Below, piece after piece: positions 6,653 to 13,288 of a stretch of 17,539 bases of DNA. The stretch is from DATELY01 sp035276085 (lineage in GTDB: Bacteria; Pseudomonadota; Gammaproteobacteria; Steroidobacterales; Steroidobacteraceae): NCBI GenBank assembly GCA_035276085.1, contig DATELY010000145.1:1-17539 (forward strand). Direction: 5' to 3'. A model generated the notes under the pieces. The model worked only from the letters and a program-made list of their open reading frames with translations, was not told where the DNA came from and made no database searches. The stretch's first letter is position 1. Every line of letters begins with the position of its first letter. The position numbers were made by a program, and so were the translations under genes.

Positions 6653-6922
6653 CGTGGCTACTCCGCGTGTTCGATTGTCGCCACGAACTCGTCGCGATCC
6701 TTTGCGATCTGCTGTTCGCGCGTGCAACCACTGCTCGTCTCGCGAGCGGCCTTGCCCGTGTGAGATGCAGGTGCAGAAAGCGTGCCGCTGGATTTGCGGC
6801 CGCAAAGGCGAGCTACGCGCGGGATTGACGGTCGAATGCGGCCGCGTGCGTGTGCATTCTTTCAATCACGTCTGCCGTGACGTGCAATGACTACATGCCA
6901 GCACTGAAACGCGAGGCGAGGA
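6653..6922. other. Intergenic region between motD and the stress-type trio
   Basis: This 270-bp spacer holds the promoter of the downstream membrane-protein trio if it is not read through from motD. It lacks the tandem 7-mer words found in the flagellar spacers. The only clear structure is a short palindrome at 6867-6884. No coding sequence is convincing here. Confidence 0.5.
6867..6884. promoter_or_regulatory. Short palindrome CACGTC-N6-GACGTG downstream of motD
   Basis: Perfect 6-bp arms are separated by TGCCGT, about 40 bp beyond the motD stop and over 200 bp upstream of the next start. The size suits a dimeric regulator's operator or a weak RNA hairpin. There is no T-tract, so it is not a classical terminator. 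Confidence 0.3.
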
Positions 6923-7921
6923 TCAAGGCGCAGCGATGGGTGTCGTCGGAATGCTGGCTTGCACAGGTGCCAGGTCGGTAGCGGGGGCGGGAACTTCCGC
7001 AGGTGGGGGCGTGGCCTCGCCTGCATCGTTGCCCCGTTCGCCCGAATAGCTTCCCTCCGGCGCACCCGATTCGTTGCCCATGATGACGAGCACGACGCGT
7101 CGATTCGCGTTCCGTCCCTCGGGTGTCGCGTTACTCATCGCAGGGCGATACTCGCCGAGACCGATGACCGCGAGCCGCGCCGGATCGATGCCCGACTCCG
7201 TAAACAAATGCACGACAGTGCCGGCACGTGCTGCCGACAACTCCCAGTTGGAACGGAACTGCTGCGTACGAATCGGGACGTTGTCGGTGTGACCTTCCAC
7301 TCGAATGGGATTGGCATGCACCTTCAACGTGTCGGCAAGGCGACGGATGACGATCTCCGCTTTCGGCGAGAGCGTGGCAACGCCGCTCGGAAAGAGAATG
7401 TCGGTCCGGATCTCCACCTCGACCCAGAAACGATGACGGCGCACGACGATGAGATTCTCCTTGATCAATTCCTCCATCGCCTCTTCGACGTCGTCCGCAA
7501 CCGCCTGGAGCTCAGCCGCCGTGGACCCGCCACTGGTCGCGCCGAGGATATTCTCCTGCTGCATACCCTGGCGTGGACCCTTGTCTTCGCCGCCTTTCGG
7601 ATCCTTACCGCTGGCGAGCGGCGGCGGCACGAGCATCGACCGCGGCTGCCCTTCCAGCATGCCTTGCTGCACCAAAGTCACCTTGATGTCTGCACCCGAG
7701 CCGACTTGCTTCTCGCCGATCTGAATTGGCTGCACCGTCTTGGGTGCACCCGAGAACGCGGCCGCGAGTGAATCCGACAGCACGCGATACTTGCCTTCAT
7801 TGACGGAGGAAACGGCGTACATCACGACGAAGAAGGCCAGGAGCAGCGTGATCAGATCGCCATAGGGAATGGCCCACGCTTCATGGTTTTGATGCTCTTC
7901 GTGCTTGTGGCGGCGGGACAT
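6923..7921 (-). CDS. motD: Flagellar stator protein MotD (MotB family)
   Basis: This 332-residue protein anchors the stator to peptidoglycan and carries the ion-binding Asp. The N-terminus is basic and His-rich (MSRRHKHEEHQNHEAW), then comes the single TM beginning PYGDLITLLLAFFVVMYAV, with the essential Asp at residue 22. A long flexible linker rich in Gly, Pro and Lys runs to about residue 135. The OmpA-like peptidoglycan-binding domain spans about 168-282, with VEGHTDNVPI at 208-217 and NANRRV at 271-276. About 50 further residues form a Pro/Ala-rich tail beyond the usual domain end. The ATG at 7921 was chosen by family alignment, but no Shine-Dalgarno sequence precedes it; the repeat element of the motC-motD spacer ends 7 bases upstream. 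The MotD rather than MotB name rests on the pairing with a MotC-type partner and is less certain. Confidence 0.92.
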   Translation of the reverse strand: MSRRHKHEEHQNHEAWAIPYGDLITLLLAFFVVMYAVSSVNEGKYRVLSDSLAAAFSGAPKTVQPIQIGEKQVGSGADIKVTLVQQGMLEGQPRSMLVPPPLASGKDPKGGEDKGPRQGMQQENILGATSGGSTAAELQAVADDVEEAMEELIKENLIVVRRHRFWVEVEIRTDILFPSGVATLSPKAEIVIRRLADTLKVHANPIRVEGHTDNVPIRTQQFRSNWELSAARAGTVVHLFTESGIDPARLAVIGLGEYRPAMSNATPEGRNANRRVVLVIMGNESGAPEGSYSGERGNDAGEATPPPAEVPAPATDLAPVQASIPTTPIAAP

Positions 7922-7928
7922 TGAAGGC

Positions 7929-8012
7929 CACGGGTTACGGGTTACGGGCCAGGGCCAAAGCAAGACGGTGAGCCCTCTGGCCGTAGCCCGTTGCCCGTTG
8001 CCCGTTGCCCGT
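7929..8012. repeat. Inverted heptamer arrays in the motC-motD spacer
   Basis: On the plus strand the left array reads ACGGGTT, ACGGGTT, ACGGGCC, AGGGCC. The right array (7973-8012) contains GTAGCCCG followed by TTGCCCG three times, the approximate reverse complement of the left. The arrays could pair imperfectly across an 18-nt loop in the motC-motD transcript. The repeat fills nearly the entire 93-bp spacer: it ends 2 bp from the motC stop and about 7 bp from the motD start. Confidence 0.85.
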
Positions 8013-8014
8013 CA

Positions 8015-8755
8015 TCAGTGCAAATACCCCTGCAACTTCGATTCGATGTTGCGCGGGTTCTCGCCTTGCGCGATCGACAGCATGCCTTCGATGATCATCT
8101 CGCGGGTTTCGGTGAGACCTGCGATCGCCCCCTTGAGCTTCGAGGCGATCGGCAGCAGGAAGAGGTTCGCAAGACCGATGCCGTAGACGGTCGCCGTGAA
8201 CGCCGCGGCGATGCCATGACCGAGCTTGCTGGGATCGGCGAGGTTCTGCATCACGGCCATGAGTCCGAGCACCGCGCCGATGATGCCGAGCGTGGGCGAG
8301 TAGATGCCCATGCCTTCGAACACTTTCGCACCGCGCGTGTCCGCTTGCTCGCGTACGTGCAACTCGACTTCGAGGATGCTGCGAATGACGTCCGGCTCGC
8401 TGCCGTCGACGACGAGCTGCAAGCCCTTCTTCACGAAATCGTCCGATTCCTTCTCCAGCAGCGGCTCGAGACCGAGCAGCCCCTGCTTGCGCGCAATGTT
8501 GCTCCAGTCGACCATCTTCTTGATGAGCTCGGCCCGCTGGTTCACCGGCGGCCTGAAGATCCAGGGCAGGATCTTGAATGCGTGCTTGAACACGTTGAGC
8601 GGTGTCTGCACCAGGATCGCCGCAACAGTACCCACGACGACGATCATGAAGGCGGCGCTGGACAGCAACGCATGGATGCCGGCGCCCTTCAGGATCGCAC
8701 CGATCAGGATGGCGCATGCCGCGAGCACGAAGCCGACTAGGGTGAGAATGTCCAT
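8015..8755 (-). CDS. motC: Flagellar stator protein MotC (MotA family)
   Basis: This 246-residue protein forms the ion channel and torque-generating part of the stator with MotD in the inner membrane. Four membrane segments are visible at about residues 4-24, 33-52, 150-172 and 184-206. The large cytoplasmic loop between the second and third contains the charged region that contacts FliG (for example LIKKMVDWSNIARKQGLLGL). The third and fourth segments show the MotA signature around MGIYSPTLGIIGAVLGLMAV and AAAFTATVYGIGLANLFLLP. Length and N-terminus (MDILTLVGFVLAACAILIGA) fit the MotC/PomA branch, so both proton and sodium coupling are conceivable. No ribosome site precedes the ATG at 8755: the hairpin element of 8761-8878 ends 5 bases upstream. 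Confidence 0.95.
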   Translation of the reverse strand: MDILTLVGFVLAACAILIGAILKGAGIHALLSSAAFMIVVVGTVAAILVQTPLNVFKHAFKILPWIFRPPVNQRAELIKKMVDWSNIARKQGLLGLEPLLEKESDDFVKKGLQLVVDGSEPDVIRSILEVELHVREQADTRGAKVFEGMGIYSPTLGIIGAVLGLMAVMQNLADPSKLGHGIAAAFTATVYGIGLANLFLLPIASKLKGAIAGLTETREMIIEGMLSIAQGENPRNIESKLQGYLH

Positions 8756-8760
8756 GATGC

Positions 8761-8878
8761 GGGAAGCGGTTGGCGGTTAGCGGTTGGCGGTTGGTTCAGA
8801 AGGAAAAGGTCTAGTCATTGCTGTACTGCTCTCTCATCTCCGAACCAACCGCCAACCGCCAACCGCTAACCGCTTCCC
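8761..8878. repeat. Near-perfect 37-bp inverted heptamer repeat in the cheZ-motC spacer
   Basis: The left arm 8761-8797 and right arm 8842-8878 are complementary at 35 of 37 positions around a 44-nt loop. Each arm is a run of 7-mers (GCGGTTG/GCGGTTA in one direction, AACCGCC/AACCGCT in the other). The two mismatches are both G/A differences between word variants, so they become G-T type pairs in at least one strand's hairpin. In the transcript the stem begins 4 bases after the cheZ stop and ends 5 bases before the motC ATG. The same words occur as a single arm at 1877-1903. Confidence 0.95.
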
Positions 8879-8882
8879 TCTC

Positions 8883-9623
8883 CTACATTCCCAATCCCGA
8901 CAACAGCGCATCGACGTCGGTCTGCCCGTTGACCACATTGCCGTGATCGACGCCGGGCACGGCCGGACCGTAACCACGACGCTGCGAATCGAGCTCGACG
9001 ATCGGCGCACGCATGTCGTTCGGATTCGAGAGCCGCACGAGGTTGGCGAGCGCCACTTCGAGCTCCGACACGAGCTTCATGACGCCGCGAATGATCTGTC
9101 CCGAAATGTCTTGATAGCCCTGGGCCATCAACACCTCGGCCAGGTTGCCGCGTACCTGCTCCATGTCCTGCGGCGCGCTCGCGAGAAACGCATCCATCGA
9201 TTCGAGCATGCGGCGAAACTCCTGCACGGAGATCTTGCGCGCCCGAAACTGCTGCCACGACTCGACGATCGCGGCGGCACTGCGCGCGGTGCGTTCTGCC
9301 AGCGGCCCGGAGCGCTCTACCAGATCCATCGTGCGATGCGCGGCCTCGTCGGTCAGCTTGAGCACGTGCTCCAGACGATTGCGCGCGTCCGGCACTTCTT
9401 TCTCGGCCAGATCGACCAGCCGCGAATCCAGGCTGAAGCGATCCAGTGCCGACTGCAGATCCGAGGTCAGCTTGTGCAGCTCGGCGAACAGACTGCGCTC
9501 GCGCCGGCGCACGGTCTCATCGAGGACAGCGAAGAAATCGCCTTCGTTGCCCGCATCCAGAGCGCCGGACAGACGCGCGACGAGGTCGCCGAATTCCGCT
9601 TGAAATGTTTTTGTTTGGGACAT
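8883..9623 (-). CDS. cheZ: Chemotaxis protein phosphatase CheZ
   Basis: CheZ dephosphorylates CheY-P to reset the flagellar motor signal. The 246-residue protein is almost entirely helical and has the family's catalytic segment GYQDISGQIIRGVMKLVSEL at about 169-188; by comparison with E. coli CheZ the key residues are D172 and Q176. The C-terminal peptide DVDALLSGLGM matches the CheY-binding tail. The ATG at 9623 has AAGGA about 8 bases upstream. The cheY stop lies 26 bp upstream, one of the two tight junctions in the cluster. Downstream the hairpin spacer leads to motC rather than to cheA. CheZ points to Gamma- or Betaproteobacteria. Confidence 0.95.
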   Translation of the reverse strand: MSQTKTFQAEFGDLVARLSGALDAGNEGDFFAVLDETVRRRERSLFAELHKLTSDLQSALDRFSLDSRLVDLAEKEVPDARNRLEHVLKLTDEAAHRTMDLVERSGPLAERTARSAAAIVESWQQFRARKISVQEFRRMLESMDAFLASAPQDMEQVRGNLAEVLMAQGYQDISGQIIRGVMKLVSELEVALANLVRLSNPNDMRAPIVELDSQRRGYGPAVPGVDHGNVVNGQTDVDALLSGLGM

Positions 9624-9649
9624 GACCGGATCCTTGTGGCGCGCGTGCT

Positions 9650-10042
9650 TCAGGCAGCGGCGTTGCGCGTCTCGAGGATCTTGTCGATCTTCTCTTTCAG
9701 GGTGACGGCCGTGAACGGCTTGATCACGTATCCATTCACGCCCGCCTGCGCGGCTTCGATGATCTGCTCGCGCTTGGCTTCGGCCGTGAGCATGAGCACC
9801 GGCATCTTGGCGAGCTTGGGGTTCGCCCGGACGGCTTTCAGCAGGTCGAGACCCGGCATGCCCGGCATGTTCCAGTCGGTGATGAGGAAATCGAAACTGC
9901 CGTTCACCAGCATCGGCAGCGCAGTCGCACCGTCGTCCGCTTCGGTGACGTTCGCATACCCCAGATCGATCAGCAGGTTCTTGATAATGCGGCGCATGGT
10001 CGAGAAGTCGTCGACCACCAAGAACTTCATGTCTTTGCTCAC
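9650..10042 (-). CDS. cheY: Chemotaxis response regulator CheY
   Basis: This is a single-receiver-domain protein of 130 residues that binds the flagellar switch (FliM) when phosphorylated. The acidic pocket D11-D12, phosphoacceptor D56 (in FLITDWNMPGM), switch T86 and K108 are all present, as is FTAVTLKEKIDKIL at the end. The start is a GTG at 10042, decided by AGGAG at 10050-10054 with 7-base spacing; the ATG four codons downstream (10030) lacks such a site. The gene lies between fliA and cheZ as in Pseudomonas. No CheA kinase gene is visible in the window, so the phosphate donor must be encoded elsewhere. Confidence 0.97.
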   Translation of the reverse strand: MSKDMKFLVVDDFSTMRRIIKNLLIDLGYANVTEADDGATALPMLVNGSFDFLITDWNMPGMPGLDLLKAVRANPKLAKMPVLMLTAEAKREQIIEAAQAGVNGYVIKPFTAVTLKEKIDKILETRNAAA

Positions 10043-10078
10043 TTCGCTACTCCTGCGGCGGCGCGGCCGCCATCGGTC

Positions 10079-10166
10079 AGCTGGCTAGCTCGTCTGCTGG
10101 CCAGAAACTCTCATCGCCACTTCACCTTCTGGCCAGCTCGCCAGCCGACCAGCCAGCCGACTAGCC
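10079..10166. repeat. Inverted CCAG/GGCT word arrays in the fliA-cheY spacer
   Basis: The left array (GGCTAGCTCGTCTGCTGG region, 10083-10106) and right array (10127-10166) are built from 4/8-bp words such as CCAGCCGA, CCAGCCAG and GGCTAGCT. A perfect 11-bp core, GCTGGCCAGAA at 10096-10106 and TTCTGGCCAGC at 10127-10137, encloses a 20-nt loop. The outer part pairs imperfectly. The right array runs through the TAG stop of fliA (10161-10163). The words match those of the flhF-flhG spacer. Confidence 0.85.
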
Positions 10167-10910
10167 GTCCTCATCCTCGCAACCGCGCTCGCGCCATTCC
10201 GCGAGCCGTGCCTTCAAGCGCACCAGTGCCTGGCCGTGCAGCTGGCACACGCGGGATTCCGTCACTTTCAACACCGCGCCGATCTCTTTCAGATTCAGCT
10301 CGTTGTCGTAGTACATCGACATCACCATGCGCTCGCGCTCGGGCAGCTCCTTGATCGCTCGTGCCAACGCGGCGCGGAAGCCGTCGTCGGAGGCGTCGCG
10401 GAACGGGTCGGAACGCTCGTCCACCGCATGCGACACCAGCGAATCATCCTCACCCGTCGTCTCATCGAGGCTCGACACGCGGCAGCTCGCCGCGTCCTGC
10501 AACACGCGGTAGTAGTCATCGAGCGGCACGCCCATGCGCTGCGCGACTTCCGAATCGCGCGCCTCGCGTCCCAGCTCGCTTTCCAACTCGCGTATCGCCG
10601 CGGCCGCCGCACGCGCCTTGCGATGCACCGAGCGCGGAGCCCAATCCAGCTTGCGCAACGCATCGAGCATCGCGCCGCGGATACGAATACCCGCGTACGT
10701 TTCGAAGCTCGCGCCTCGATCCGCCGTGTAGTGTCCGGCGGCTTCGAGCAGGCCGAGCATGCCGGCCTGGATCAAATCGTTCACTTCCACCGATGGCGGC
10801 AACTTGCCCGCCAGGTGATAGGCGATGCGCTTCACCAACTCGGCGTGCCGCATCACGAGCGCATCGGTGTCCCGCACCTGACGGCGCGCTTCATAAGCAC
10901 CCACACTCAT
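10161..10910 (-). CDS. fliA: Flagellar sigma factor FliA (sigma-28)
   Basis: FliA directs RNA polymerase to late flagellar and chemotaxis promoters and is restrained by FlgM until the hook is complete. The 249-residue protein shows region 2 (VMRHAELVKRIAYHLAGKLP through DLIQAGMLGLLEAAGHYTAD and FETYAGIRIRGAMLDALRKL), the FliA-typical WAPRSVHRKAR, a region 3 helix set, and region 4 with the helix-turn-helix LNLKEIGAVLKVTESRVCQL. The ATG at 10910 overlaps the flhG stop as ATGA, with GGAGG at 10918-10922 inside flhG, so translation is probably coupled. The longer open frame to 11000 is antigenic noise within flhG. The stop codon lies inside the adjoining repeat. Confidence 0.97.
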   Translation of the reverse strand: MSVGAYEARRQVRDTDALVMRHAELVKRIAYHLAGKLPPSVEVNDLIQAGMLGLLEAAGHYTADRGASFETYAGIRIRGAMLDALRKLDWAPRSVHRKARAAAAAIRELESELGREARDSEVAQRMGVPLDDYYRVLQDAASCRVSSLDETTGEDDSLVSHAVDERSDPFRDASDDGFRAALARAIKELPERERMVMSMYYDNELNLKEIGAVLKVTESRVCQLHGQALVRLKARLAEWRERGCEDEDG

Positions 10911-11779
10911 CGCACCACCTCCAGCCGCAGCTCGGGTCGGCGCACCAGGCGCTCGACGAAGAACTCCAGGTTGCCGCGCGGGCCGGTGGGTACAGGCCAT
11001 TTATCGGCCTTGCGTGCCAGATTCTTGAATGCGACAGAAGCCGGGCTTGCGGGGAACGCCGCCAGGACCGGACGCTGTTCACGAATCGCCCGACGCATTG
11101 CAGCGTCTTCAGGGATTTCCCCAACGTACTCCAGCATCACATCGAGAAAACGGCTCGTCACCCGCTCGAGCTTCTTGAACAGCGCCTCGCCTTCACCCGC
11201 GGCGCGAGTCATGTTCGCGAGTACGCGGAAGCGGCTGACGTCGTGATTGCGGCTGAGCACTTTCATCAGCGCATAGGCATCGGTGAGCGATGCAGGCTCG
11301 TCGCACACGACCAGCAACACGTGCTGCGCCGCCTGCGTGAACTGCACGACGCTGTGCGCGATGCCAGCCGACGTATCGACGACGAGCACATCGAGTCGCG
11401 TGGCCAGCGAGCTGAATGCCTGCACCAGGCTCAGATGCTCAGCCGCCGAGAGATTTGCGAGCTCCGCCACACCGGACGCTCCGGGAACCACCTGCAAACC
11501 CTGCGGGGATTCCAGGATGATTTCCTCCAGCGTGCATTCGCCGGCAAGCACGTGCGCCATCGTGTGCCGCGGCGTGAGCCCCAGGAACACATCGACATTG
11601 GCCAGACCGAGATCGCCATCGAGCAACATCACACGTCGTCCGGCCTGCGCCATCGCGGTGGCGAGATTGACCGCGACGCTGGTCTTGCCGACCCCGCCCT
11701 TGCCGCCCGTGACGGCGATCACCTGCACCGGACCCGGGACGGTGAGTTGTCTTAAGCCGGCTGTTTGCATGGATTCCAC
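10907..11779 (-). CDS. flhG: Flagellar number regulator FlhG/FleN (MinD-like ATPase)
   Basis: FlhG limits the number of polar flagella, antagonising FlhF and in Pseudomonas also FleQ. The 290-residue protein has the deviant Walker A GGKGGVGKTS at residues 25-34, the switch regions LLDGDLGLANVD and LDVLVVDTSAGI, and a C-terminal membrane-targeting amphipathic region (LEFFVERLVRRPELRLEV). The start is ambiguous: a GTG at 11779 with GAGAAG about 7 bases upstream, or an ATG at 11770 three codons in. The downstream fliA start overlaps by 4 bp. Upstream, a 160-bp spacer with word repeats separates it from flhF. Confidence 0.95.
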   Translation of the reverse strand: MESMQTAGLRQLTVPGPVQVIAVTGGKGGVGKTSVAVNLATAMAQAGRRVMLLDGDLGLANVDVFLGLTPRHTMAHVLAGECTLEEIILESPQGLQVVPGASGVAELANLSAAEHLSLVQAFSSLATRLDVLVVDTSAGIAHSVVQFTQAAQHVLLVVCDEPASLTDAYALMKVLSRNHDVSRFRVLANMTRAAGEGEALFKKLERVTSRFLDVMLEYVGEIPEDAAMRRAIREQRPVLAAFPASPASVAFKNLARKADKWPVPTGPRGNLEFFVERLVRRPELRLEVVR

Positions 11780-11818
11780 GGTTTACTTCTCGTGCTTGTT
11801 GTTGAATAGATAGCCGCT

Positions 11819-11928
11819 CGGCTGGCTGGCTAGCTGGCTTGCTGGCCAGAGAGCTGCATGCGCACGGCTGCAGGAATAGAGCTCGCGAAGATCCTTCCGG
11901 CCAGCAGACCAGCTGGCCAGCAAGCCGC
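11819..11928. repeat. Inverted GGCT/CCAG word arrays in the flhF-flhG spacer
   Basis: The left array is a run of 4-bp steps (GGCT, GGCT, GGCT, AGCT, GGCT, TGCT, GGCC). The right array at 11899-11928 has CCAG alternating with CAGA, CTGG and CAAG. A 14-bp perfect pairing joins GGCTTGCTGGCCAG at 11837-11850 to CTGGCCAGCAAGCC at 11914-11927. The word family is shared with 10079-10166. Confidence 0.85.
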
Positions 11929-11939
11929 GTCCCGCCTGC

Positions 11940-13127
11940 TCATGCCAACGCATGCGCCACCCCCCCAAATCTCCGCTGCAACAAATCTTCATCCGGTGTT
12001 GCGCCGGATTTGCGTGCGAGATCCACCGCGCGCGCGATGAGTTGGTGCGCGCGCGCGGGGTTGAGATCTTCCGGTACGCGTTGACCTTCGCTCACGTACG
12101 CAAGCGGCAATCGTGAGCGAATCAGGGTTGAGATGATGCCGCCGAGACTGGTTGCTTCATCCACCTTCGTTATGACGCAACTGGCCGCTGCGGCCGGCGC
12201 GAATCGCGTCACGCTCTCCTCGATGGCGCCGGCTTGCGCACTCGCGGACAACACCAGACACGTTTCCATCCGTGCATGCGCGCTCGTGAGCAGGTTGAGC
12301 TCGGCGGCGAGTCGCGGATCGCGCTGACTCAGGCCCGCCGTATCGATCAGCACGAGCCGGCTGTCCTTCAACGAGCGCAGCGTCGGCGCCAGATCGCGCG
12401 CGCCTTCCACCGCATAAGCAGGCACGCCCAGGAGGCGGCCCAGCGTATGGATCTGATCCGCCGCACCGATGCGCACCGCATCGGCGGAGATCAAAGCCAG
12501 GCTGTTCGGTCCGTGGCGCAGGACCCACCGTGCGGCGAGCTTGGCGATCAACGTCGTCTTGCCCACGCCCGTGGGACCGACGAATGCCACGACGCCGCCG
12601 TGATCGAGCCAACGCTCCTCGCGCACTTCGATACGTCGCGACAACAAGGCCAACGCATAGCGATGCGCTTCCGAGAACTCCAACCGGGCAGGCAACTGCG
12701 TCACCAGCTCAGCCGCGAGATCCTGCGCGAGCCCGAACGAGGTCAGCTCTTTCAACAGTTCGGTCTGCACCGGCGCACGACGGGTGAGGTCGTTCCACGC
12801 GAGCGTCGCCAGCTGCGTTTCGAGCATGCGCCGCAGCGTGCGCAGCTCATCGCCCATGTTGGCGCGTTCGCTGCCGATGACCGGTTCTTCCTCGCGCTCA
12901 CGTCGCGTGTTGGTCGCAAGCTCTTGGGCAAAATCCGTGTTCACCGCGCGGGTTCTGCTTTCGACCGGCGCAGGCGCGGGCTCCGCGTCGTAGTCGATGG
13001 CGGCGACGATCTCGACACCGTCGTTGACCTTCTCGGTGGACAGGATGACCGCATCGGGCCCCTGTTCGTCGCGCACCAGGCGCAATGCCTGGCGCATGTC
13101 CTTGGCGAAGTAGCGTTTGACTTTCAT
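11940..13127 (-). CDS. flhF: Flagellar SRP-like GTPase FlhF
   Basis: FlhF marks the pole where the flagellum is built and recruits early basal-body parts. The 395-residue protein begins MKVKRYFAKDMRQALRLVRD, the conserved N-terminus. It has a variable basic/acidic B region (about 45-120), a helical N domain, and the G domain with P-loop GPTGVGKTT at about 184-192, then the conserved SADAVRIGAADQI and VLIDTAGLSQRDP and the specificity motif TKVDEATSLGG. The ATG at 13127 has GGAG about 7 bases upstream; the open frame upstream to 13181 codes for repeat-derived sequence and is rejected. The neighbouring FlhG ATPase is its usual partner, so a polar flagellum is the likely phenotype. Confidence 0.96.
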   Translation of the reverse strand: MKVKRYFAKDMRQALRLVRDEQGPDAVILSTEKVNDGVEIVAAIDYDAEPAPAPVESRTRAVNTDFAQELATNTRREREEEPVIGSERANMGDELRTLRRMLETQLATLAWNDLTRRAPVQTELLKELTSFGLAQDLAAELVTQLPARLEFSEAHRYALALLSRRIEVREERWLDHGGVVAFVGPTGVGKTTLIAKLAARWVLRHGPNSLALISADAVRIGAADQIHTLGRLLGVPAYAVEGARDLAPTLRSLKDSRLVLIDTAGLSQRDPRLAAELNLLTSAHARMETCLVLSASAQAGAIEESVTRFAPAAAASCVITKVDEATSLGGIISTLIRSRLPLAYVSEGQRVPEDLNPARAHQLIARAVDLARKSGATPDEDLLQRRFGGVAHALA

Positions 13128-13140
13128 GGGCGTGCTCCGC

Positions 13141-13287
13141 ACGGGGTTATGAGGCATGGGGCGTGCGGCGTGCGGCAGCAAGACCTCTGCCCGCTCGCTT
13201 CAATGCGCTTCGTTCTAGATGCATTCATTTGTTCAAACCGTCTCTCACAATCTTTCTGGCCCAAGTCCCAGGTCCCAAGCCCCAGGT
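13141..13287. repeat. Two heptamer arrays in the flhA-flhF spacer
   Basis: Near flhF (13147-13181) run degenerate 7-mers TATGAGG, CATGGGG, CGTGCGG, CGTGCGG, CAGCAAG. Near the flhA stop (13260-13287) are CCCAAGT, CCCAGGT, CCCAAGC, CCCAGGT. Both keep the 7-bp phase for four or more units. Unlike the other spacers, the two arrays are not obvious reverse complements, and an A/T-richer segment at about 13200-13258 lies between them. The second array matches the words in the fliR-flhB spacer. Confidence 0.8.
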
Positions 13288-13288
13288 C

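Noticed and set aside
7929..8878. CRISPR-like array
   Set aside because: The repeated units are 7 bp without spacers of uniform length, and there are no cas genes in the window.
13128..13288. Sigma-54 promoter for flhF in the flhA-flhF spacer
   Set aside because: No GG-N10-GC pair resembling TGGCAC-N5-TTGCA was found on the minus strand despite the A/T-richer centre.
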